64,000 bases of DNA from Hemileia vastatrix (lineage: Eukaryota; Basidiomycota; Pucciniomycetes; Pucciniales; Zaghouaniaceae), in the NCBI GenBank assembly GCA_030280995.1, contig JASXTE010000005.1:15382001-15446000 (forward strand), in the 5' to 3' direction. Positions 11,723-20,470 of the stretch are shown here, piece after piece. The stretch's first letter is position 1. Each line of letters opens with the position of its first letter. The notes below the pieces were generated by a model. That model was not told the DNA's origin and searched no databases. It worked only from the letters and a program-made list of their open reading frames with translations. Made by a program: the position numbers and the translations under genes.

Positions 11723-13726
11723 CCTTCATCTGTATTCTTGAACAGCAAGTTGCCACCTGAACATATGTCTGTTAGGTGTTTTGAGGTATAAGAGAGACTT
11801 CACAGCACTACAGTCAGTTACCAACTCAAATTTTTTGTCATCCAAATAGTAATGAAGTTTCTCAAGAGCCCAAACAACTGCTAAGCACTCCAATTGAGTG
11901 GCACCATATTTCAATTCACTATTTCTTAAGGTTCTTGAAATATAACAAATTACAACCTCTTAGGATTTATCATTAATAATTTGCTTTTGGTGAAGGGCAG
12001 CACCCAGACCAATAAAGCTAGCATCTGTATAAAGGACAAATGGCTTGTTAAAATCTGGAAGAGCTAATATAGGGGCTGTCATTAAGCAACTTTTTAATGT
12101 ATCAAAAGCTTTTTGACAGTCATTATTCCAGAGAAAAGCAACATCTTTTCTGGTTAGTTTTGTAAGAGGCAAGGCTATGACCTGATAATTTTTAATATAT
12201 TGTCTATAATAGCCACACATACCCAAAAAACTTTGGATTTCTCTTACAGAAGTTGGTGCTTTCACCTTTTGAATGGCAGCAACTTTATTATGGTCTACAC
12301 AAATTTGTAAGCGTGACACAACATGGCCAAGGACTTTCATAGATTGAAAACCAAATTTACACTTTTTTAAAGATAAGGTCATATTGATTTCATCCATTTT
12401 TTGGAAAACTCTATTCAAGTGAATCATATGTTCATCAAAAGTTTTAGAAAAAACAATAATATCATCAATATAAACCATGAGCCAACCTTCAATAATTTCT
12501 TGATGGAAAGTGTTATCCATGACTTTCTGGAAAACTGAAGGAGCATTTTTAGGGCCGAATGGCATCTTAACATACTTATATATTCCCATATGAGTAGCAA
12601 TAAGCAAAAAATTTTGAGAATTTTTCTCAACTGGAACTTGATGATAACCTTTATTACCATCCAGACAACTAATAAATTTTGCACCTTTCAAGGTAGCATG
12701 TATTGAATTAATTCTGGGTAAAGGATAAATATCATCAACAGTATAAGTATTTAAAGCTCTGTAATCTCCACATAATCTAGCTTTATCTTTTTCATAAGAA
12801 ATCAAGACTGGGGAGATGACACAATATTTAGGGGTGACATCCACTTTCTCAATGATATTCATTTTCAATAATGTTTCAATATTATCTTCAATATCTTTTC
12901 TTTTTGATGGAGAAGCAGGATATGGTTTTTTCTTAAGGGTAGGAGGAATATCACTCAAATTACAGGATAAGGTAATTTTCATCTCTTCCTGAACAATTCC
13001 CAAGCCATGAGAACCATGAGCAAAAGCCATAGGGAAAGAGGTAATAGAGGTAACAATAGAATCTTTTTGTTCACTAGTCAACTGATCACCAAAAGAAGCA
13101 GTATTTATTTCATGTAATAAATCATCCATTTCAGTTGTTGTTCTACCTTTACACTGGATCAGTGAGTTACAAGATTTCAACAAATGCCCAGAAGTTCTAG
13201 GAGAGGAAATTTTGAATTTCCTTTTCCCATTCATTCCTAAGGTAAAGCAATTATTTGCTGGGTCCAGTTTCACACCAAACATGGTTAAAATATCATTTCC
13301 CATAATAAACCAATTGCTTAAATTATCATTTTTCATGACAACAAACTCACAAACAGCTCTGACAAAACCACCATTATATTTGAAGAATACAGAGGTTTTG
13401 TATTTGCCAATAGGAAATAAGGTAGAACCATACCCTCTCCATTTTTCAGAAGTTATAGGTAATAATTTACTCAAATATTCCTTATCCACTGAAGCCAAAG
13501 CTTTTTCAGATACTACACTTCCTCCAGCACCAGAATCAAGAACTACATCAACATTTTTACCATTAATGATAACAGGTGCCTTTAAAGGGGATATAGGAAT
13601 AGAATTGTTAGTAATATCTTTAATTATCTCAGCATTTTCTACTGAATATAAATTCAATACCCAATCTTCAGATATATTATTTAAATAATGGACATCATGT
13701 TCCAACATTAAAACATCTTTAACAGA
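11723..13726 (-). pseudogene. A2 protease-RT-RNase H (same frame, two stops)
   Basis: Continuous in frame with gag and integrase. A 582-codon open stretch (13708-11960) holds the retropepsin site VVLDSGAGGSVVS, then RT (KARLCGDYRALN, GNKGYHQVPVEKNSQNF, MPFGPKN, active site VYIDDIIVF) and the start of RNase H (TDASFIGLGAALHQKQ). A TAA at 11957-11959 and a TGA at 11723-11725 bracket a 63-codon piece with the RNase H block LECLAVVWALEK. Both stops replace sense codons in A1, A3 and A4. Every catalytic residue I can identify is intact. Enzymatically the frame is complete but is broken by the stops. Confidence 0.93.
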
Positions 13727-16198
13727 TTAATTGTCATAGGAGATATTACTTTCACAGTCACTGGAAGAATTATTGACATCAAGTTCAACATCATCAGTGT
13801 CTTCATTATGTTCAACAAGATGAATTTTCTTGTCACAAACATGACCCTTCTGCCACGGTTTGTTAGACTTATAACAAGTATTTGTTGCATATTTTTTAGG
13901 TGCAACTGGGGCAGAGAGTTTACCAGATTTTTCTGGGAGCTTTGTAGAAGGTTTATTCTGATCATTATAAGATTTACTAAGGTAATTCTTTGGTTCATAT
14001 CTATGGTTGAGCAGTACTTCATTACAGATATTAATGAAAGAAGAATTTTCCCTTACATGCTCAGTTCTAGCAAAAATCAAATCCCTAAGAGAATTTGGTA
14101 ATTTATACAAGATTTTATCTCTCCAAATATCATAATCCATCTTTGGATCAATTGCTCTAAGGATTTTAGTTATTTTCATCAGAAAAAAAATGGGCTTTTC
14201 AACAGAGGAGGATACATATCTAGTATTCTCATACAGTCTCTGTTGAGCTAACCTGAATTTTGAACCACCAAAATGATTCTCAATCAAGGATTTCCAATCA
14301 TTCCATGTATAATGATTGTTATCTAAGAGGACAGATTCATACCACATCAAGGCTACATTGGAAAATAAAGAAATTAGCTTAGAAACAATTTCCTCATCAG
14401 GTAGTTTATAAGATCTCTTTAAATTATCAATTCTTTGGATAAAGTGTTGCCAATCAGAGGAAGAATCACCATCAAAGGTAGGATATTGGTCTAACTTAGG
14501 CCAATTTTTCTGACTACTGGGATGGTCCACTTTTTGGTTTAAATTATTTATTATTAATAATTCGTGAAGTTTAGCCAGGTGTTCAGAATTTTCATTATTT
14601 ACAGAAACAGCTGGTGCATGACCATCACAAGATTTTTTGCTAGTAGCAAAAGATTTTACAGACTCATTGTCAGTTTGTTTAATGGTTGAAATATGAGGAA
14701 GAAAGGATGAACTTTGCTCAGGTTTTTTCCCTTTATTTTTATGCAGCTTATTTACAGAAATCTCATTTAATTCATTATTGATGGTTAAGGTTGAGAACTT
14801 TTCCTGCAGGTCAGACACATAGTTTCTTATTCTTGGAATTTCAGACATCTGGTCATTTACTTTTGCAAGAGATAGAACATTTCTGTCCTCAGAAGCTGAG
14901 TGTTTGGTACTTAGTGCATGGAAATCATTTTTTAGCTTCTTAAACTCATTTTGCAGAGATTTGATTTCATTCTTGAATGAATAATTTTCCTCAATAAGGG
15001 GTTTCAATTCACTCAAGGTCTTATGTAGACTGATATTTCTATCTGAGATAGCTCTATGGTCACTTCTTATTTGTTTTTGTTGACTAAGAACAATATTCAA
15101 GGTTTCTTTTATTTTTAAATAAGCTGTATCTTGTACAGAAGAACTCACTTTACATTGCAAGTGTAAATTATTTAATCTATCATTTTCATGGATTAACACA
15201 TCTCTCACATGTTTGTCTTTCACAATATTAAAATCAAGGGTATCTTTCAATATTTCCTCAGAAGTTTTTTCAATTAAGGTATAGATTTCAGGGGGAACAG
15301 AATCATTTTTAATTGCAAGAGAAGGATTAATTAAAGATGTAGAAGTTAAATGTAAAGGTTCATCAAATGACAATTTACTAATTACATCAATAGGGCTACT
15401 AGTTACAGGAAGCTGTCTTTTAACAGGTTTAACTGTTCTTTCACCATGTTCAATAATATTACCTGCAGAAGAAGATTTATTAGAAAACATACCCAAGTGA
15501 CTATCAACCAAATTACTTACCATGGCAGAGGAGGAAACTTCCCCTGGGGCTGGGTTTGGGATTGTGCTTGGGCCTTCTTTCTCCTGCCTTGTTGGTAGGG
15601 ATGAGGAGGTGGATGGAAATTGGGTGTTCTGGATGGGCCAGGCTGATGATGAGGAGGGTGTTGCACATTCTGTTGGTAGTGACTCATTAGATAATCCCAT
15701 TTCCATTGCTCTACTTCCATAGTATTTGGATTTTGGATGGTTGAGCTGGGTGGCTGTGAAGGTTGAGCCTGAAACTGAGGCTGATTGGGAGGCAACTGAG
15801 GAGGGGCCTGGGCCTGAATCTGGTTCCTGAGTTCTTGGACCTGATCCCACAATGTGTCTACCTTTGCTTTTTACGTCATATTTTCTGTCTTCAACTCTTT
15901 TATATGACTGGATAGGTTGCTTATTTGTTGTGGCAGAGGAAGCTTTTTTATTTTGAAGCCTTTTGGAAGACCTTCTTGAGGCACTAGAGGCTTTACTTCC
16001 TTCTGTGGTACTGGGGGAAGGGGGTTTGGTTTGTTTGCATTTCCTTTCATTTCCACATCCTGCAGTATGTGAATTCTTTGTGTTAGTATAAGATTTTTTA
16101 TGACCAACTTTAGAAGAACTTACAGTGTCAGCATCATAGTCAATTTCTATTTCATCCACTTGCATGTTATCCATTTTTTCTGCCAAATTTTTGGACAT
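13727..16198 (-). CDS. A2 Gag (823 codons, capsid and zinc knuckle)
   Basis: Starts at ATG 16198 (MSKNLAEKMDNMQVDEIEIDYD, acidic) and stays open to a TAA at 13727-13729. The first 220 or so residues are Ser/Pro/Arg-rich and lie opposite a second conserved frame. Residues about 370-480 are Leu/Lys-rich and coiled-coil-like. The capsid-like block starts near residue 560 (NWPKLDQYPTFDGDSSSDW, then WYESVLL, FGGSKFRLAQQR). The knuckle near residue 775 is CYKSNKPWQKGHVC, with Ser replacing the second Cys. In A1, A3 and A4 the reading continues from here straight into protease, so the TAA is probably a lesion and the original product a Gag-Pol fusion. Confidence 0.88.
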   Translation of the reverse strand: MSKNLAEKMDNMQVDEIEIDYDADTVSSSKVGHKKSYTNTKNSHTAGCGNERKCKQTKPPSPSTTEGSKASSASRRSSKRLQNKKASSATTNKQPIQSYKRVEDRKYDVKSKGRHIVGSGPRTQEPDSGPGPSSVASQSASVSGSTFTATQLNHPKSKYYGSRAMEMGLSNESLPTECATPSSSSAWPIQNTQFPSTSSSLPTRQEKEGPSTIPNPAPGEVSSSAMVSNLVDSHLGMFSNKSSSAGNIIEHGERTVKPVKRQLPVTSSPIDVISKLSFDEPLHLTSTSLINPSLAIKNDSVPPEIYTLIEKTSEEILKDTLDFNIVKDKHVRDVLIHENDRLNNLHLQCKVSSSVQDTAYLKIKETLNIVLSQQKQIRSDHRAISDRNISLHKTLSELKPLIEENYSFKNEIKSLQNEFKKLKNDFHALSTKHSASEDRNVLSLAKVNDQMSEIPRIRNYVSDLQEKFSTLTINNELNEISVNKLHKNKGKKPEQSSSFLPHISTIKQTDNESVKSFATSKKSCDGHAPAVSVNNENSEHLAKLHELLIINNLNQKVDHPSSQKNWPKLDQYPTFDGDSSSDWQHFIQRIDNLKRSYKLPDEEIVSKLISLFSNVALMWYESVLLDNNHYTWNDWKSLIENHFGGSKFRLAQQRLYENTRYVSSSVEKPIFFLMKITKILRAIDPKMDYDIWRDKILYKLPNSLRDLIFARTEHVRENSSFINICNEVLLNHRYEPKNYLSKSYNDQNKPSTKLPEKSGKLSAPVAPKKYATNTCYKSNKPWQKGHVCDKKIHLVEHNEDTDDVELDVNNSSSDCESNISYDN
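15463..15520 (-). other. 58-nt GT...AG segment in A2 gag leader
   Basis: Minus strand GTAAGT ... TTCTAATAA ... TTCTGCAG followed by GTAAT. Open in the Gag frame here, as in A3, but containing TAA stops in that frame in A1 and A4. Same exact length in all four copies. Confidence 0.55.
15517..16107 (-). CDS. A2 overlapping leader frame: coiled-coil, Pro/Gln-rich protein ending Pro-Trp-stop
   Basis: A second reading frame inside gag. It has LPKGFKIKKLPLPQQISNLS and HIKELKTEN, one TAA near 15869, then a Gln/Pro-rich stretch, EQWKWDYL and PHPYQQGRRKK, ending PPLPW-stop. Differences from A1 over the coiled coil fall mainly at third codon positions of this frame (CCA/CCT, CTA/CTG, GAA/GAG, CAC/CAT), which argues it is translated and selected, more so than the Gag frame opposite. 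The same end (Pro-Trp-TAA) is present in A1, A3 and A4. The role is unknown; a Gag N-terminal domain reached by frame change or a separate accessory protein are both possible. Confidence 0.6.
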
Positions 16199-16877
16199 AC
16201 TGGTGGGAAGATTTTAATTTACTTATTATTTATTAAAAAATATAATAAAAGTTAGTCAATAATTGCTCCAAATAATAAAAAAAAAAATTTTATTAATTAA
16301 ATTATAGAAAAAAAATTTTCAATATAAAGTAATAATTATAAAAAATTAATTTTTTTTAAAAAAAAATGGATTGCAAGGTTAAATTGTGAATAACAATCAA
16401 GTTAATTCAACCAATTAATTACCAATATTTAATATGGCAATATATTTGGGACTAAGCACAAATTACTTTTAAGTCAACCAAAATTAACAATAATTAATAA
16501 TAAAAAAAAATTAATTTAATAATTCAATTTGTATTAATAAAAATGTCAATTCTTCTAGGACTAAGAGGATTTAACACTCTATAATGGTCAACTAGGAAAA
16601 AAAAATTTTAATAATTGAACACTTACCCTCAGTGAATCAGCAATTAGCCACAATCACTGTTATTGCAGTAAAAATATAGTAATATGAGTGAGAGGTGCAA
16701 AGGTGAACTTACTATAGTGATCGAAAAATCACTTCAAAATAATATAAAAATTAATATAATATAAACCTAATAAATTGAACCAAAGTTCGAAACATGGTCG
16801 CGGCAAAAGTTTCTTTTTTGCTAGGTGGTCCGTGCGTTTTTTTTGTTTGTCGCCAGGCTCGATGGTCGTCGTCGTTT
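16199..16877 (-). other. A2 untranslated leader
   Basis: AT-rich, with poly-A/T runs and repeated 'caactag/caattaa' type motifs similar in style to the A1 and A4 leaders. No supported ORF. Holds the primer-proximal leader only. Confidence 0.6.
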
Positions 16878-16892
16878 GGAAAGGTCCCCAGT
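16878..16892 (-). other. A2 primer-binding site
   Basis: Minus strand ACTGGGGACCTTTCC directly after the LTR end ACA. Conserved with A1 and A3; see the finding on the shared primer site. Confidence 0.7.
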
Positions 16893-18028
16893 TGTCGGTC
16901 AGTCGTCTAGAAGAAGGTAAGAAAAATAGGAGAAAAGGAGGAGAGAAGGAGGAGGACAAGGGAAAATAAAAGAAATAAATTACAATAATACATTTAATTT
17001 ATTTAAGAGGGAAACAACGGCGAGCAACTTTGAGAGATGACAAAAACTTAGAATTTATTAATAATATTACTATTTAATGTAAGGGTTCTGCGCGGCAAAC
17101 ACTTTTAATTACTATCACACTTAAAGCAACCTTTAATTTGTTATATAGACTTTTAATTAGAATTGTATTACTAATAAAAAAAATATAAACGTAGTAAAAT
17201 AGTATTTAATTTGTTGAGTGTATAATAAGTGATGATGCTACAGGGGATTATCCAAGGCCCTTTTATAGGCAATGGGTCCTCTGAAGCGCCACTATGTTTG
17301 TAAATACAATAGTTAGATTAGAATAAAACAAATATATCAAAGAGTAAATGAAACATAACAATGTAGAGAAAAACATGAAACAAATAATTAAAACCCCAAT
17401 TAAGAATCCAATTTTCCCGCCATTAATTCCTAAATCAGTAAGTAAAAATAGTGAATAACTAAACAAGATTGGAACATAGGAACTATGAGAAAAATAATTC
17501 CAAACAGATGGTACAGTCTGATTTAAGGATATTTTAAGTGAAACAAAAAATACTTTGACGCAACAAAACATGTAATTAATCTCAATTTAGTATAAATTAA
17601 TTAATTGGTTTTTCCTGACACAATTAAGGGTCAAAAGAAGCGTCATTAATTATTGTTTAGTATTATATGAAAGGTGTTATTTAATATATAAATTTAAATA
17701 ATTAATTTAAGTATATTATAGGTCAATTTTACACTTATAATTATAATATATGTTTTTCAATTAATTAAATATAAATTTATAATTATTAAATACATAAAAA
17801 TGCGCCATTATTTGTAGAATATATTATATTATGTTCAATTTAACTGTATATAAAAATTTATATAACCAATAAATTAATATAACACTTGTATATAATAAAA
17901 TACTTATATAATTTTATTATGCAATAAAATATTAATTTATATTCATTAAATACAATTCTTACCCACTCTTTCAGGTTTTATAAGTTAAATATCATTTTTA
18001 CTGGACTCCTGGAATAGCCTGGCTGACA
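16893..18028 (-). repeat. A2 5' LTR (1136 bp)
   Basis: Twin of 8861-9996. Examples of differences: cagtcatc/cagtcgtc near the inner end, gagctacgag/gaactatgag mid-LTR, gttacatatc/gttaaatatc near the outer end. The flanking ATATG at 18029-18033 is the target duplication. Confidence 0.95.
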
Positions 18029-19247
18029 ATATGTCTGAAGACACCAAACTATATGTTGAATCCTGTGATTCTTGCCAAAAATCTACAAGATTGACTTGAA
18101 AAAGAGTTTGATTAATGCAAAATATTGAAGCTCTTGATGAACCATGGAAAATAAAAAATATGGACTTTGTAACAGCATTACCCGTTTCTGGGAAAAACAG
18201 TTATAACTCTTGCTGGGTTATTGTGGACTGATTCACAAAAATGTGTATATTTATCCCTACTCTCAATGAAGTTTCGACTAATGAATTAGATTTCTTGTGG
18301 TGGACTCATATGGTTAATACTGCTGGTTTTTGAAAGGCCATAATCTCTGAAAGAGACCCTAAATTTACTTCTGAATTTTGGATGTCTCTGATGGATGTTT
18401 GTGGTTGTGATCTGAAACTTTCTAATTCCCATCACCCCTAAACTTATGGATTAGCTGAAAGAATGATTCAGACCTTAGAGGACATGATTAGAAGGTACTG
18501 TGCCTTTGGCCTTGAGTACAAAGACAATGACATATTCACTCATGATTGGGTTACCTTAATTACTGATTTGGAAATTGCTCATAATAGCACTGTTCATTCT
18601 GTTACTCAGAAAAAGCCTTTTGAGCTCTGGCTTGGATACATTCTAAATACTCCTGCCCAAATTCTCAATAATAAAATACCTAAATTGGATTTACATCCTG
18701 GTGTGAAATATTTTCTTCAAATGCAACAACTTTGAAGAAGTCATGCTCAAAAAGGTATTGAAAAACATTTGAATATGAGAATAAGTGGTGGGACAAATCC
18801 CGTAAATAATACCCTTATAAAAATGGTGATGAAGTACTAATTTCTACAGTCCACTTCAACTTACAAGGTAATAACAAATTAAAAGACCCATTTGTAGGTC
18901 CATTTGTTGTCAGAAGAATGGTTGGTGATAATGCAGTTGAAGTTATCCTGTATTATCCTTATGACAGAAAACATTCTGTTTTCCCAATACCTCTTTTGAA
19001 ACCTTACACATCCAATAGTGATTCATTTCCCAAAAGGAGGGGATGACCAAAGAAGACCACTAATGAAATCTCTGAGAATGAATAAATTGATAATATTCTA
19101 AATGAAAGAGTAGTCACTGCTGAGAAAGGTACTGAATACTTATTGAGATTCAAGAATAAATCTTCAGAATATGATTCTTGGATACCTGGGAAAGAGATAT
19201 CTAAAATTCTTGCTCTACTAAAGAAATATAAAAAGAAAAAATCATAG
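18029..19247 (+). pseudogene. A0 pol, right part: integrase and chromodomain (broken)
   Basis: Resumes the A0 integrase after A2 (NMSEDTKLYVESCDSCQKS). The core is recognisable (MDFVTALPVS, RDPKFTSEFW, LAERMIQTLED), but stops interrupt it repeatedly, for instance in the HHP-TYG region where the Gln is a stop and the Asp is Tyr. An open stretch lies at 18463-18735. The C-terminus keeps RKHSVFPIPLLKPYTS, a chromodomain-like TEYLLRFKNKSSEYDSW and KKYKKKKS with TAG at 19245-19247. It belongs to the same element as 7481-8860. Confidence 0.92.
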
Positions 19248-19263
19248 CATTTTTTTGTTTTTT

Positions 19264-19275
19264 AGAATGAGGGAG
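19264..19275 (+). other. A0 polypurine tract
   Basis: GAATGAGGGAG immediately precedes the LTR at 19276, as in A2 and A4. Confidence 0.7.
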
Positions 19276-20277
19276 TGTCAGAAAGGCTACTAGACTTACC
19301 CAGTAAAATAATTAATTATTTACTGGGATGAAGCCATTCCTTTAATTTTTAATTATTAATTATATTATATTTACTTAAATAAATTACTTGTAATCATTTA
19401 ACTAATAAAAATAAGTAAGTTAAGTGAATATTTTAAAAATTAATGTCCCCCATATTTTTATTCCCCAACACTGTCCTCATGACAGGTCAAGAGTGAAATA
19501 AAAATATATTAATACAAAATTCTAAATTCAAATTATACTATTTTAAAAATGACATTTACAGGAAAAATTTAAAATAAATCAAATAATTGGTAAATACAGG
19601 AAATACATTTTATTGAAACATTCTTTGTAGAACATTCTTAATATTTGCAATATCTTATTCTTGAATTTTCCTTCTCTCATACTTCTCACTATGTAATATA
19701 GGGGCTGGACTCGCTAGCAAGTTCCCAATCTGAACTCTGATTGAACTCTGATGGAACTCAGACTGAAATCATATTAAGCCCATACTGAACTCTACTTAAA
19801 AACCCACCTAAAACTGCTATGCTGAGTGGTGTTCATCCCTGATTTTATGGTTCCTTTTTCAATAGCTCAATGTGTGTTCAAACTGTGGTGAGTTATGTCC
19901 AAGGTTGTGGACTTGCTAGCAAGTCTGCCCCCCATGTTTTGTGGTGTCTATGTATAGAATTTTAGCTCTGTGGTTTCTCTCCTTTTTGACTATATAAGGC
20001 CTCCCATTTTGGTTGTTTTTCATTATTCTATTCTTTCCTTAAAAATTTATTTTTTATACAACACACATCTATTACTAAAACTAATATATTAGTATTTTTA
20101 TATATTTACTTCTAAGTTTTTAAAGTAATAATAATAATTATCCTTTACCTTTTCATTCAGTATTTAAACTTATAAAGCTAAAAAAAATTTGTATCTTTTT
20201 TTATATCTTGAGTTTTCCACCTTCCACCGCCATTGGATTGCCGTTAAATCTTCTAGACCAAAGGTAACCCATTGTCA
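19276..20277 (+). repeat. Shared LTR: 3' LTR of A0 and 5' LTR of A4 (contains a MITE)
   Basis: Starts TGTCAGAAAGG after the A0 polypurine tract and ends CCATTGTCA, followed by a primer-site-like sequence and leader. Without the 260-bp MITE and its 3-bp duplication it is about 739 bp, matching the 742-bp LTR at 47229-47970 along its length. It therefore closes A0 and opens A4, an element-LTR-element tandem. A TATA-like box TATATAAGGC is at 19991-20000. Confidence 0.82.
19687..19946 (+). mobile_element. CACTA-type MITE, copy 1 (TSD TCT)
   Basis: Begins CACTATGTAATATAGGGG and ends TTTTGTGGTG, an inverted complement with mismatches; GACT(C/T)GCTAGCAAGT occurs in both termini. Repeats of TGAACTC lie just inside the left end. 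TCT is duplicated at 19684-19686 and 19947-19949. The empty site is present in the sister LTR near 47636 (CATACTTCTGTGTATA). A CACTA start, 3-bp TSD and subterminal repeats are the hallmarks of the CACTA (En/Spm) superfamily. No coding capacity. Confidence 0.85.
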
Positions 20278-20333
20278 CTTGAGGGTTTTTTCAAATCTTT
20301 TTCAATGCACCAATAACTTGACGGAAGCAACCA
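20278..20333 (+). other. A4 primer site and start of leader (decayed)
   Basis: After the LTR end comes CTTGAGGGTTTTTTC, which aligns to the primer site of A1 (ATTGGAGGCCTTTCC) mainly by C-to-T changes, then AATAACTTGA, matching ATTACTTGA in the A1 leader. The leader is cut at 20333 by family B sequence and resumes at 28968. Confidence 0.6.
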
Positions 20334-20418
20334 TTGTAGAGAGTCTTAAAGTACTAAGCAGTAGACACAATGTGAGATGGGTTGGTTCTTCTTTTCAATT
20401 TCAAAAAGAAGCACCTGC
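20334..20418 (-). repeat. Family B LTR end fragment (3' LTR remnant)
   Basis: TGTAGAGAGTCTTAAAGTAC followed by AAGCAGTAGACACAATG and GAGATGGGTTGG matches the inner ends of the B1 and B2 LTRs (24842 and 27631). It is cut after about 85 bp by a CACTA terminus. It is probably the left LTR of the B2 insertion, with the remainder lost. Confidence 0.7.
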
Positions 20419-20470
20419 CACCACGCAATATGGGGGGTGGACTTGCTAGAAAGTCCGCATCCTTGAACCC
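20419..20470. mobile_element. Diverged CACTA terminus without visible partner end
   Basis: CACCACGCAATATGGGGGG and GGACTTGCTAGAAAGTCC match the right terminus of the MITEs in reverse orientation; similarity fades after about 50 bp. No matching opposite end was found nearby. It may be one end of a longer CACTA element whose interior is the AT-rich stretch that follows. Confidence 0.6.

Larger units (their letters stand above)
8861..18028 (-). mobile_element. Element A2: complete chromovirus insertion in A0, TSD ATATG
   Basis: The most intact element here, 9168 bp. Two 1136-bp LTRs flank a polypurine tract, a single-frame gag-pol and a primer site. The 5-bp target duplication ATATG is present at 8856-8860 and 18029-18033. 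Removing A2 and one ATATG restores a continuous A0 integrase reading across the join, so this insertion is certain. Its coding frame needs no frameshift; only three stop codons break it. It is the youngest insertion by LTR identity. Confidence 0.97.

Noticed and set aside
13212..13688. 158-codon plus-strand ORF opposite A2 protease
   Set aside because: Shadow of the protease-RT frame; no motif and no conservation in the equivalent position of A3 or A4.
15522..15722. Plus-strand ORF opposite the A2 leader
   Set aside because: Complement of the Pro/Gln-rich leader frame; composition explained by that frame.
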